A DNA stretch of 14,865 nucleotides. It comes from Candidatus Naiadarchaeum limnaeum. Its GTDB lineage: Archaea > Undinarchaeota > Undinarchaeia > Undinarchaeales > Naiadarchaeaceae. How positions within the stretch are numbered: the first letter of the stretch is position 1; every line of letters starts with the position of its first letter. Below the pieces are notes generated by a model. The model saw only the letters and a program-made list of their open reading frames with translations. It was not told where the DNA came from and ran no database searches. Positions 1 to 6,621 of this stretch are shown piece after piece. Position numbers and translations under genes: made by a program. Where the stretch lies: the NCBI GenBank assembly GCA_014189685.1, contig DVAB01000005.1:1-14865 (forward strand), read 5' to 3'.

Positions 1-839
1 ATTGCAGCAGCTGCAACCCCTGTTGGCCCGCGGCCGGAAACTAAATCTTTTTTGTTTGCCTTGTTTAAAATTTCAATTGCTTTTTCCTGAACTTTCGGGG
101 ATAATTTTAATTCAGAGGCAAATCTGCTAATATAATCCACCGGGCTTGTTGGCAGTAATTTGATTCCAAGTTCTCTTGTGATAAATCTATAAGTTCGCCC
201 AACCTCGCGCTTTTTGACATTGCTTGCCTCAGCAATTTCATCAAGCGTGCGCGGAACATTGTGCTTTCTGCAGGCCGCATAAAGCGCTGCTGCAACAACC
301 GATTCCATTGAGCGGCCGCGAACTAAACCCTTTGTAACAGCCTTTCTGTAAATTAGAGCAGTTGTCTCGCGGATATTTTTTGGAAGTCCAATTGCAGAGC
401 TAATCCTGTCCAATTCAGAAAGTGCGTATCTTAAGTTTCTTTCAGTTGCAGTGCTAACTTGCCTGTGCCATCTCTTTAATCTATAGAAAGAAGCTCTTTT
501 TGAAGGTGTTAATTTGTATAAATCAGAAAATCCCTGATCTCCGATACTTGTACTTAAACCCTTATCATGCCTTGTATAAGTTAAAAATGATCCTGTTCTG
601 TCGCGCTTTTGTTTCTGCTCGTAATCAAAAGCTCTCCATTCCTGCGTTGTATCGATTTGTTTTTCCTCGATAACCATGCCGCAGCCATTACAGAAGCGCT
701 CTGCTCTCTTGGGGTCGTTTTTAATATCAGTGCTACTACAATCAGGGCATTTCTCAACAGCTCCTGCTATTAAGCCAGGGGCTTTTTTAGGCCATGCTGT
801 TTTGGCCTTTGCTCTGTGCTTAACCCTCTTAGCCTTCAT
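1..839 (-). CDS. tfb: Transcription initiation factor TFB (TFIIB homologue), 3' end cut off by the window
   Basis: TFB recruits RNA polymerase to TATA/TBP complexes at archaeal promoters. The minus-strand reading from ATG at 839 is open to the window edge (279 codons; the family is usually about 300-330 aa, so only the end is missing). An N-terminal zinc ribbon is visible with Cys31, Cys34, Cys50 and Cys53 (CPDC and CNGCG). It is followed by the B-reader/linker signature (EWRAFDYEQ, then RTGSFLTYTRHDKGLST) and two cyclin-type repeats. The first contains the stretch GRSMESVVAAALYAACRKH and the second ends at the edge in GRGPTGVAAAA. The start codon lies 11 bp inside the end of gar1, so the two genes are probably co-transcribed and translationally coupled. 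Gar1-TFB linkage is known from other archaea. No key residue appears to be missing in the visible part. Confidence 0.97.
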   Translation of the reverse strand, partial: MKAKRVKHRAKAKTAWPKKAPGLIAGAVEKCPDCSSTDIKNDPKRAERFCNGCGMVIEEKQIDTTQEWRAFDYEQKQKRDRTGSFLTYTRHDKGLSTSIGDQGFSDLYKLTPSKRASFYRLKRWHRQVSTATERNLRYALSELDRISSAIGLPKNIRETTALIYRKAVTKGLVRGRSMESVVAAALYAACRKHNVPRTLDEIAEASNVKKREVGRTYRFITRELGIKLLPTSPVDYISRFASELKLSPKVQEKAIEILNKANKKDLVSGRGPTGVAAAA

Positions 840-1089
840 TTTTCTCCCCGATATATATGTGCGAATTAACAAAATTCTCCACCTTAAGGCCGTGCTTTGG
901 TTTAATAGTAAGATAAGGAGCATTTACAGGACCGAATATCTCTTGTATCTCTCCAATTTTGCGCTGTTTGTCACTAAAAAGTGGTTTATTTAGCAATTTA
1001 GCGGCATTTTCCAGGCTTAAAACCGAGTTACAGCGAGCAATCAGGCTCTTGTCCTTTGAAATATTAATTACACTGCCAAAAAGTTGCAT
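829..1089 (-). CDS. gar1: H/ACA ribonucleoprotein subunit Gar1
   Basis: Gar1 is a small subunit of the H/ACA RNP that guides pseudouridylation of rRNA, where it helps Cbf5 handle substrate RNA. The 86-residue protein carries the diagnostic beta-barrel signature KIGEIQEIFGPVNAPYLTIK (the family consensus runs K-I-G-x-v-x-d-v-F-G-P-V-x-x-P-Y), preceded by a strand ending in the LLNKPLF region. Its length is normal for archaeal Gar1. The ATG at 1089 lies about 29 nt downstream of a TATA-like box on the same strand, which suits a leaderless transcript. Its TAA overlaps the start of tfb by 11 bp, so this is the first gene of a gar1-tfb operon. The charged C-terminal tail (EKNEG) is short. Confidence 0.93.
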   Translation of the reverse strand: MQLFGSVINISKDKSLIARCNSVLSLENAAKLLNKPLFSDKQRKIGEIQEIFGPVNAPYLTIKPKHGLKVENFVNSHIYIGEKNEG

Positions 1090-1113
1090 AAGTTTAAATA
1101 AGATGGAAAGAAG

Positions 1114-1123
1114 TTATATATAA
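1114..1123 (-). promoter_or_regulatory. TATA box for gar1-tfb
   Basis: Read on the minus strand this is TTATATATAA, a near-ideal archaeal box A, centred about 29 nt before the gar1 ATG at 1089. That spacing puts the transcription start at or next to the ATG, so the message is probably leaderless. No Shine-Dalgarno sequence is visible. Confidence 0.75.
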
Positions 1124-1197
1124 GGATTGCGTTTTAGAAGTGTTATACTAATGTTATAGTGCTGTTACAAAAGAAAAACGCGCTGATATGCGATAAC

Positions 1198-1208
1198 TTA
1201 TTAATAAA
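1198..1208 (+). promoter_or_regulatory. TATA-like box for the membrane regulator gene
   Basis: TTATTAATAAA is centred about 28 nt before the ATG at 1231. No Shine-Dalgarno sequence precedes that ATG, so a leaderless transcript is likely. The box shares the divergent intergenic region with the gar1 promoter. Confidence 0.6.
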
Positions 1209-1211
1209 TGA

Positions 1212-1227
1212 CCTCTCTATTTAGAGG
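1212..1227. promoter_or_regulatory. Inverted repeat between TATA box and start: possible operator
   Basis: CCTCT (1212-1216) and AGAGG (1223-1227) form a perfect 5-bp inverted repeat with a 6-nt spacer. If transcription starts at the ATG at 1231, the repeat occupies roughly -19 to -4, where a bound protein would block polymerase. Because the gene it precedes encodes a winged-helix regulator, autoregulation is a reasonable guess. Five-base arms are short and could be chance. Confidence 0.35.
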
Positions 1228-1230
1228 ATT

Positions 1231-2100
1231 ATGCAAAAACTGGCAATTTTTACAATAGTAATTCTGCTTTTTACAATTAGCAGTGCAAATGCACAATTAA
1301 CTACAACAATTGAGGAAAGCGATCAATCAATTGTTTGGAGCGCAGAATGGAAAACTGAAAATTCTGCTCTTGCTTCGGGGGGAACTTGGAAAACCGCGAA
1401 CAAAATTGGAGCTGAATTAATTTTTAATTTTGAAGGAAATGCAATTTCTCTGATTTATGCAAAAGGCCCGCAATCCCCGACTGCAGAAATTGAGATTGAT
1501 GGAATAAAAGCTCTTGAAATAAATGCAAGCTCGGATACTTACATTGGAAGAGTCCGCTATATAATTGCACAAAATTTGGAAACAGGAAAACATGTATTGA
1601 AACTAAAAATAATTTCTACTGGTGCGAAAAACGGATTTGCTGTTGATGCTTTTGAGGTGCAAAGTTTTGAGCAAAAGGAGCAAGGACAGTTTAATTTATT
1701 TTTATTAGTTGCAGTTATTGCTTTAGCTATAGTTGGGGTAGGATTTTATAAATTCTACACACTAGGCACGCCAAAAATTGAAATTCCAAAAGCAATGGAA
1801 AAGCCTTCTGTTTTGAAAAAAGCGCCAAAAACGGAAGTTGAACAGGGCGCGCGGATGAAGGATATCATGCGCGCGCTGGATGAAAAAGATAAATCAATAG
1901 TAAATTACTTACTTGAAAACAAGGGAAAAGCAAAGCAATCACAAATAAGGCATTCTTTAGGAATGCCGCGCAGCACTCTTTCAAAAAGAATCGCAATTTT
2001 GGAGCAGAGAAACATTGTTGAGACAAAAGAAGTCGGAAAAACCAATTTAGTAAAATTAACACCCTGGTTTGTCTCTGGAAAGGAAAAGGAACGGTCTTAA
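1231..2100 (+). CDS. Membrane-bound one-component regulator: external CBM-like sensor, TM helix, cytoplasmic winged helix
   Basis: The 289-residue protein begins with a signal peptide (1-21, ending SANA). Residues about 32-145 form a beta-rich domain resembling galactose-binding-like/carbohydrate-binding modules: a SGGTW turn, a G-x-x-I-x-L-I-Y strand followed by KGPQSPTAEIEIDG, then TGKHVLKLKI and FAVDAFEV at the end. Residues 154-173 are one transmembrane helix, followed by a basic, proline-containing linker. Residues 218-280 form a winged helix-turn-helix: DKSIVNYLLENKGKAKQSQI, then the recognition-helix region MPRSTLSKRIAILEQRNIVE and a wing ending in KTNLVKLTPW. This topology puts the sensor outside and the DNA-binding domain inside. 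Membrane-anchored wHTH regulators are known in archaea, but I do not recognise this exact family. Its place directly upstream of five surface-protein genes suggests it may control them; that is inference. Confidence 0.85.
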   Translation: MQKLAIFTIVILLFTISSANAQLTTTIEESDQSIVWSAEWKTENSALASGGTWKTANKIGAELIFNFEGNAISLIYAKGPQSPTAEIEIDGIKALEINASSDTYIGRVRYIIAQNLETGKHVLKLKIISTGAKNGFAVDAFEVQSFEQKEQGQFNLFLLVAVIALAIVGVGFYKFYTLGTPKIEIPKAMEKPSVLKKAPKTEVEQGARMKDIMRALDEKDKSIVNYLLENKGKAKQSQIRHSLGMPRSTLSKRIAILEQRNIVETKEVGKTNLVKLTPWFVSGKEKERS

Positions 2101-2105
2101 GACTA

Positions 2106-2142
2106 TTTTTTAGAAAAGGAGCATTTTAACGACGATTTTTTT
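2106..2142 (+). terminator. Candidate poly-T terminator after the regulator gene
   Basis: Two T runs, T6 at 2106-2111 and T7 at 2136-2142, lie just after the stop at 2100. Archaeal RNA polymerase terminates at such oligo-T tracts without needing a hairpin. In an AT-rich genome the runs are suggestive only. Confidence 0.4.
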
Positions 2143-2159
2143 GAGTTGTTTCGCAGTGG

Positions 2160-2169
2160 TTTTAAGTAT
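2160..2169 (+). promoter_or_regulatory. Possible TATA box for the secreted Ig-like protein gene
   Basis: TTTTAAGTAT lies between the T-tracts and the Shine-Dalgarno site. It would place transcription start near 2187-2190 and leave a leader of about 37-40 nt that includes the Shine-Dalgarno sequence. The match to box A is moderate. Confidence 0.35.
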
Positions 2170-2213
2170 TGTTTCTAGCAGAATTAGGGCAAGAAAAAAA
2201 TGAAAAATTTTAA

Positions 2214-2223
2214 AAGGAGGTGA
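2214..2223 (+). promoter_or_regulatory. Strong Shine-Dalgarno site before the gene at 2227
   Basis: AAGGAGGTGA is an essentially perfect complement to the archaeal 16S rRNA 3' end, six bases before the ATG at 2227 when measured from the GG core. It fixes the start codon and contrasts with the apparently leaderless genes elsewhere in the window. It suggests high translation of this secreted protein. Confidence 0.85.
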
Positions 2224-2226
2224 AAA

Positions 2227-3312
2227 ATGAAAAAAATAATTCCGTTGATTGCGATAATCCTGCTCGCAGGAATTGCACAGGGAGTAAGCGCGGCAAGTGT
2301 TGATTGGGATAGAACGATGTTAGACTTAGGCAATGTTGTCCCAGGAGGTACAATTTTTGGATCAGCAACTGTCGTATCTACTGGAATTAACAATAATGTG
2401 AGAATTGTTGAACAGGATGTATCTCTAGATCCATTATACCCCAATAGTCCCTATTATCGCCTATACGGCCTAATAAATATAACGTCCCCTCCCGGAAGAG
2501 GAGAAATTTATGATATAGTGGAGCTAGGGACATTAGGGGATGGTCAGAGAGTCAATGTAGAGTTTAAATGTGAACCAAGGCAGAACTTACCACCAGGTGA
2601 TTACTGGGCAACTTTCTCAGTTAATTCCACAGAAGATGTGCCAGGAAGCATTTTAAATGTAACATGTATTGTATTGCCTAGCTCCCCCGACATACAACCG
2701 CCAACTGTAAGCAGTGTTACGCCTACAACAGCTATCCAAGGCCAACCGCAAACATACAGAGTAACAGCAACTGATAATGTTGGAGTGGTAAGCTGCAACT
2801 TTTTCTGGGACAGTGTTGATAAAGGCGCAATGACACTTGTCTCTGGAAATGCGCAGAATGGGGTATGGGCAAAAACTTACACAGAGAATGTTGCTGGAAC
2901 TCATGTAGCAAAGGCAGAGTGCCGCGATGCTGCAAATAATCTTGGAATTGGACCTGATACAAACATAGAAGTAACTCCGCGACAGTGCACAGGCAATGTG
3001 AGACTATTGCTTAGTCCAAACCCGGTCCAAAGAGGGGGAAGGGTTACAGCTACTGTTTATGGATTAAGCTCTGAATGCGCTGGAAAGGACGCATTGATAA
3101 GATACAAGTCTAGCAATGGCCCGCTTGTTACAAAATGCACTTTAACTAGCAGTGGAATGTGCAGAGCTTTCTTCATCGCACCTGGACAACCAGGCTTCCA
3201 TCCATATTTTGCACTGGTAGACAAAAACAATGATGGCAGGTATGATTGGAGCTTTGGAGAAATTGGCTATGCCCTTCTTAAAGTGTTAGGCTGGGGCTGG
3301 CCATATCCATAG
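2227..3312 (+). CDS. Secreted multidomain Ig-like protein with C-terminal Ca-loop-like motif
   Basis: A 361-residue exported protein with a clear signal peptide (1-22 or 1-23, ending GVSAA). Residues about 24-150 form a beta-sandwich-like domain (DLGNVVPGGTIFGSATV; later PPGDYWATFSVNS). After a PDIQPPTVSSVTP linker, residues about 158-250 look like a bacterial-type Ig domain (TYRVTATDNVGVVSCNFFWD; DAANN). The C-terminal part (253-361) holds another beta domain and the acidic loop DKNNDGRYD at 332-340, which matches a DxNxDG calcium-binding pattern. Eight cysteines in the mature protein suit several disulfides, hence an extracellular location. There is no C-terminal transmembrane segment, lipobox or sorting motif that I recognise, so it is either released or held by partner proteins. 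The end, rich in Gly/Trp/Pro, is unusual. Specific function unknown. Confidence 0.85.
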   Translation: MKKIIPLIAIILLAGIAQGVSAASVDWDRTMLDLGNVVPGGTIFGSATVVSTGINNNVRIVEQDVSLDPLYPNSPYYRLYGLINITSPPGRGEIYDIVELGTLGDGQRVNVEFKCEPRQNLPPGDYWATFSVNSTEDVPGSILNVTCIVLPSSPDIQPPTVSSVTPTTAIQGQPQTYRVTATDNVGVVSCNFFWDSVDKGAMTLVSGNAQNGVWAKTYTENVAGTHVAKAECRDAANNLGIGPDTNIEVTPRQCTGNVRLLLSPNPVQRGGRVTATVYGLSSECAGKDALIRYKSSNGPLVTKCTLTSSGMCRAFFIAPGQPGFHPYFALVDKNNDGRYDWSFGEIGYALLKVLGWGWPYP

Positions 3313-3347
3313 AGTAAGCATTGCTTGAGAGAAGTAATTCACAATCT

Positions 3348-3368
3348 TCCGCGGCCGCGAGCTGCGGA
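3348..3368. other. GC-rich palindromic island downstream of the secreted protein gene
   Basis: In an AT-rich spacer, a 21-base GC-rich block contains the perfect palindrome CGCGGCCGCG (3350-3359) and a possible hairpin with TCCGC (3348-3352) paired to GCGGA (3364-3368). No T-tract follows, so it is not a classical terminator. It could be an RNA 3'-end structure or a protein-binding site. Confidence 0.35.
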
Positions 3369-3405
3369 TGTTTCATATTTAAAAGAAAAAATGAGGCAGA
3401 GAAGC

Positions 3406-3414
3406 TTTAAATAA
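3406..3414 (+). promoter_or_regulatory. Upstream TATA-like box of the large surface protein gene
   Basis: TTTAAATAA, preceded by C, is a good box A match. It predicts a transcript start near 3435-3440, giving an approximately 85-nt leader ahead of the ATG at 3523 that would include the hairpin at 3461-3485. A second TATA box closer to the gene competes as the main promoter. Confidence 0.45.
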
Positions 3415-3460
3415 TTGCCCGAACACGGAAAATGTAACCCCTGAACAGTAGTGATAGCGA

Positions 3461-3485
3461 AAGACTTCAACGGATTTGGAGTCTT
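3461..3485 (+). promoter_or_regulatory. Ten-base-pair hairpin upstream of the large surface protein gene
   Basis: AAGACTTCAA (3461-3470) pairs with TTGGAGTCTT (3476-3485) along all ten positions, with one G-U wobble, around a 5-nt CGGAT loop. It lies between the two TATA-like boxes, 38 nt before the ATG. If the upstream promoter is used it would be an RNA leader hairpin; if only the proximal promoter is used it is an untranscribed inverted repeat that could bind a regulator. Confidence 0.5.
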
Positions 3486-3492
3486 GAATAGG

Positions 3493-3501
3493 TATAAAAA
3501 A
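3493..3501 (+). promoter_or_regulatory. Proximal TATA box deciding the start of the large surface protein
   Basis: TATAAAAAA is centred about 26 nt before the ATG at 3523, the spacing expected for a leaderless archaeal transcript. This supports ATG 3523 over the in-frame GTG at 3451, which would put 24 non-signal residues ahead of a perfectly good signal peptide. Confidence 0.6.
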
Positions 3502-3522
3502 GGAGTAGTTTATTCGAAAGAT

Positions 3523-6500
3523 ATGCAAAAAACAAAAATTCATTTCGCAGCCGCATTCATTATAGCGGCTACTTTTTTCCTTATTGGTTTAGGGACAGTA
3601 GAAGCTGCAATAAGTCCAACTATTTACATAACTGCGCCTGTAAACAACACAAAGACAAATGACAACACACCAAGCATATTTTTCTACTTTACTGATCCTG
3701 AAGCTGGGAACGGGAGTGCAACTCTTTATTTTAATGCAACAAATGTTTCGTATAATGGAACTGTCTTTAACAACACAAACACATCTCTCACAGCGAGCAC
3801 GCTCTCAGATGGGAACTGGACCTTTTGGGTTAATGTAACAGATTTTTTTGGGGATACGAATAAGAGTTGGATGTATGACATCTTGATTGACACCACTCCG
3901 CCTATTATAACTTTTGTAAACCCTACTGATTCAAACATAAGCGCACAAAGAGATTGGTTTTACATAAACACTACTTTAAACGAGGAAGGTCAATCTGCAA
4001 ACGCAGAAATAAATGGCAGTAATTATAGTATGGCGCAAGGAACAACTAATTTGGAATGGTTTATTAATAGAAGTGGACTTTCTGAGGGCAACTATACATG
4101 GCGAATTTTTGTAAATGATACGCTTTTGAATAATGGGAAAACTGGATTCGCATGGACAAATATAACTGTTGTTTTTGATAATGATGGTGATGGATTTAAT
4201 TCAAGCATTGATTGCAATGATAATAATGCGACTGTTAGGCCATTACTTAATAATAGTGAAAATAATATAAGCTCAAACATTCTTGTCTGCTCCGGAATTT
4301 ATATCGCAAAAATTTATCTTGGTAATAACAACATTTATCTGGATGGAAACGGCTCAACTATTGGCGGAAATAATTCTACTGCGGGGCCATGGCCTAATGG
4401 AATTACAGTGCATCCGTACAATTCAATTGAAATAAGAAATTTTAACATACAAAATTATAGTGGCAATGGTATCATTTCTGATATTACTCCAGGCACAAGC
4501 AACACTAACATTATAAATAATAATATTTCTCATATCAGCGGCGCTGCAATAAATCTAACTACAACAATTAATTTCACAATAAAAAACAACAATATTTTCT
4601 CAAGCAAATTTGGAATACTTTTGGACAGCGCAAACTTTACAACAATTAAAAACACAGTATTCGAGAGCAGCATAGAGGAATATGGAATCGCTCTTATAAA
4701 TTCCGCCGGCTTTAATACAATTGAAAACAACAGCATTAATGCAGGGAGTATTGGAATAGATTTGGCTTATTTAACAGGGTATAACAGCATTAGCTACAAC
4801 AACATCACCTCGTCATCAATATACGCAATCATTATTACAGGAAGCGTATACAACAACATAACATTCAATAATATTTACGGAAATAACTGGGATGGCATCT
4901 TTTTTGACACAAGCGGCGCAGATCCAAGCAGCAACAATGTTTCGTATAACAACATTTATAGCAACAGCAATTATGAGATAAATAACCAGCAAACCGCAAA
5001 CATAACTGCAGAATTTAATTGGTGGGGCACAACAGACTGCAGCGCAATAAACGCATCTATTTATGATTATTATGATAACTCAAGCCTTGGAATTGTTGAC
5101 TGGGCGCCATTTTTGAATGATAGCTATCCAAATGGCGTTCCAAGTCCCTGCCCATCACCGCCGCCAAATACCCCTCCGACAATTAACATAACAGCACCTC
5201 CCAACAACACAAAAACAAACGACAACACTCCTTTAATCACATTTTACTTTACTGACCCTGAAAACACTACAGCAGAATCACGACTCTACAATTCATACTG
5301 CCAATTTTCAACAAATAACACAACCACGCAAAATAATACTTATACTAATTTAGAAAGCAACTCAGATCCAAATTGTTTGGGCGGAATTCCTGATGGAAAT
5401 TGGAGCTTCTGGGTTAATGTTACGGATTACATAACTGAAAACAAGAGCGAGCTTTTGTATTTGATAATCGACACAATTCCGCCTGGAGTATTTTATGACA
5501 CAGGGACAGACCAGAATGGAACATACAGCAAAAACTGGATTTTTATAAATGGGACAGCCACTGATCCAACTCCAAGCATAGGGCTTGTGCTTGAATTTAA
5601 TGGCGCAAATGAAAGCTGGGATAATTGCCAAACAACTGACGGGACGTGGGTAAATTGCTGGAAAAATAAAACAGGCTTGGCAGATGGGACTTATTTATTT
5701 AAGGTTTATGCACATGACGGCGCTGGAAATGAAAACACAACGGAAATAAGGATTGTCACTCTTGATACAACCCCTCCATCAAATATTCCATGGATTAACG
5801 ATACCTCAAATGGAACAAACTGGATTTATTGGGAGTGGCCGCAGGATGCAACTTTAGGATTTAGCCACTATGAAATCTGGCTAAACAATACTTTTAGGGA
5901 AAACAAGAGCACTTCCAATTATAATGCAACTGGCTTAAGCGCAAACACAGGCTACGAGATTCAAGTCAGGCCAGTTGATGATGTTGGCAATATTGGAAAT
6001 TGGACAAATGATACTGGATTTACAAAAGCTTCCACAGGAGGAGGCGGAAATAACAATGACGGTGGCGGCGGAAATAACGGAGGCGGGGGAGTAAGCACAA
6101 ATCTTACAAACAAAACAAACCCACAAGCCAGAGTTCCTGGAGTTTCTCAAGCAATAAACAGAACAGTTCAAACACCTTCAAGCCTGATAATAAATCTTTC
6201 AAAAGAATTCTCAGCGCGCGGCTTGATAAAATTAGAGCTAAGAGTTGGCGATGTAATCCAAGTTGAAATTGCAAAAGAGCCGCACACAATAACAATTGAT
6301 AAAATAAATGCGAAAAACAAAACTGTAACTTTGATAATTCGCTCAACTCCAACAGAGGTTAATTTGAAAGAGAGCGGAAGCGTTTTGGTTGATGTGGATG
6401 GGGATGGGAAATATGATATCAAGATTATAATTGATAGAGTTGATGGAGAGAAGACAACTGTAATTCTGCAGGACTTAAAAGTTGAGCGCGAGCAAACACC

Positions 6501-6621
6501 AACTGCATTTTTAACTTTAACACAGGGACAAGTGGGGATATTAGGAGCGATAATTGGAGCAGCAATGTTTAGTATACTTGTGTATTTTTATGTAAGAAAA
6601 AGAGAGATGGTGAAACGATGA
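3523..6621 (+). CDS. Large membrane-anchored surface protein: Ig-like repeats, metal-binding motif, beta-helix, FN3
   Basis: A probable adhesin-like cell-surface protein of 1032 residues, counted from ATG 3523. Order: signal peptide (1-28); Ig-like repeat (32-126); second Ig-like domain (127-218); a MopE-type metal-binding motif with DNDGDG and DCNDNNATV (219-238); a right-handed beta-helix (PbH1/NosD-like) with N-rich rungs such as NNNIFSSKFGILLDSA (about 260-535) ending in FNWWGTTDC; an Ig-like domain nearly repeating the first (552-652); another Ig-like domain (655-748); an FN3-like domain (752-835); a Gly/Asn linker (839-856); a beta domain with DVDGDGKYD (957-965); a transmembrane helix (1004-1023); and a basic tail. 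Dozens of N-x-S/T sequons suggest heavy N-glycosylation. The in-frame GTG at 3451 is an alternative start but less likely. Its TGA overlaps the next ATG, so the two proteins are probably made together. The ligand is unknown. Confidence 0.9.
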   Translation: MQKTKIHFAAAFIIAATFFLIGLGTVEAAISPTIYITAPVNNTKTNDNTPSIFFYFTDPEAGNGSATLYFNATNVSYNGTVFNNTNTSLTASTLSDGNWTFWVNVTDFFGDTNKSWMYDILIDTTPPIITFVNPTDSNISAQRDWFYINTTLNEEGQSANAEINGSNYSMAQGTTNLEWFINRSGLSEGNYTWRIFVNDTLLNNGKTGFAWTNITVVFDNDGDGFNSSIDCNDNNATVRPLLNNSENNISSNILVCSGIYIAKIYLGNNNIYLDGNGSTIGGNNSTAGPWPNGITVHPYNSIEIRNFNIQNYSGNGIISDITPGTSNTNIINNNISHISGAAINLTTTINFTIKNNNIFSSKFGILLDSANFTTIKNTVFESSIEEYGIALINSAGFNTIENNSINAGSIGIDLAYLTGYNSISYNNITSSSIYAIIITGSVYNNITFNNIYGNNWDGIFFDTSGADPSSNNVSYNNIYSNSNYEINNQQTANITAEFNWWGTTDCSAINASIYDYYDNSSLGIVDWAPFLNDSYPNGVPSPCPSPPPNTPPTINITAPPNNTKTNDNTPLITFYFTDPENTTAESRLYNSYCQFSTNNTTTQNNTYTNLESNSDPNCLGGIPDGNWSFWVNVTDYITENKSELLYLIIDTIPPGVFYDTGTDQNGTYSKNWIFINGTATDPTPSIGLVLEFNGANESWDNCQTTDGTWVNCWKNKTGLADGTYLFKVYAHDGAGNENTTEIRIVTLDTTPPSNIPWINDTSNGTNWIYWEWPQDATLGFSHYEIWLNNTFRENKSTSNYNATGLSANTGYEIQVRPVDDVGNIGNWTNDTGFTKASTGGGGNNNDGGGGNNGGGGVSTNLTNKTNPQARVPGVSQAINRTVQTPSSLIINLSKEFSARGLIKLELRVGDVIQVEIAKEPHTITIDKINAKNKTVTLIIRSTPTEVNLKESGSVLVDVDGDGKYDIKIIIDRVDGEKTTVILQDLKVEREQTPTAFLTLTQGQVGILGAIIGAAMFSILVYFYVRKREMVKR
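3619..3903 (+). repeat. First copy of the duplicated Ig-like domain
   Basis: Residues 33-127 of the large surface protein. It shares NNTKTNDNTP, FYFTDPE, DGNW-FWVNVTD and the closing LIDT-PP with the segment at 5176-5484. Identity is also visible at DNA level around the NNTKTNDNTP codons. Confidence 0.85.
4300..5127 (+). repeat. Beta-helix rungs within the large surface protein
   Basis: Residues about 260-535 consist of degenerate rungs of roughly 20-25 residues with the rhythm N-N-x-I-x-x-x-x-x-G-I-x-L-x-x-S. This is typical of right-handed parallel beta-helices and explains the Asn-rich, AAC/AAT-heavy DNA in this stretch. Confidence 0.8.
5176..5484 (+). repeat. Second copy of the duplicated Ig-like domain
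   Basis: Residues 552-654 of the large surface protein, the counterpart of 3619-3903. It is slightly longer through an insertion between FYFTDPE and DGNW that carries two cysteines. The two copies bracket the metal-binding motif and the beta-helix. Confidence 0.85.
6609..6613 (+). promoter_or_regulatory. Shine-Dalgarno core before the propeller gene
   Basis: GGTGA lies inside the last codons of the upstream gene, four bases before the ATG at 6618. Together with the ATGA stop/start overlap it supports translational coupling. Confidence 0.55.

Noticed and set aside
676-993. Plus-strand 105-codon frame across tfb and gar1
   Set aside because: It runs antisense through two confidently recognised genes (TFB zinc ribbon and Gar1 core) and has no recognisable domain.
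2200-2223. Seven-codon ORF (MKNFKRR) ending in the Shine-Dalgarno sequence of the gene at 2227
   Set aside because: It looks like a possible leader peptide, but the TGA simply arises from the GGTGA of the Shine-Dalgarno site and there is no ribosome-binding site of its own.
3316-3326. Palindrome AAGCATTGCTT as a terminator hairpin
   Set aside because: The one-base spacer cannot form a hairpin loop without unpairing most of the stem, and no T-tract follows.
3441-3460. Possible C/D box RNA (CTGA and GTGATAG)
   Set aside because: The D-like box precedes the C-like box and the C box match is incomplete, so the order and sequence do not fit a C/D guide RNA.
3451-3522. In-frame GTG start giving 24 extra residues to the large surface protein
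   Set aside because: The extra residues are not signal-like, a good signal peptide begins at ATG 3523, and a TATA box sits 26 nt before it. The extra segment also overlaps the 10-bp hairpin.
4300-5127. CRISPR-like or tandem DNA repeat suspected from recurrent AACAAC-type sequence
   Set aside because: The recurrence is irregular and in frame, and is explained by Asn-rich beta-helix rungs.
5935-6422. Three overlapping minus-strand frames near the glycine-rich linker
   Set aside because: They lie antisense inside the continuous surface-protein gene and show low-complexity translations without start signals.
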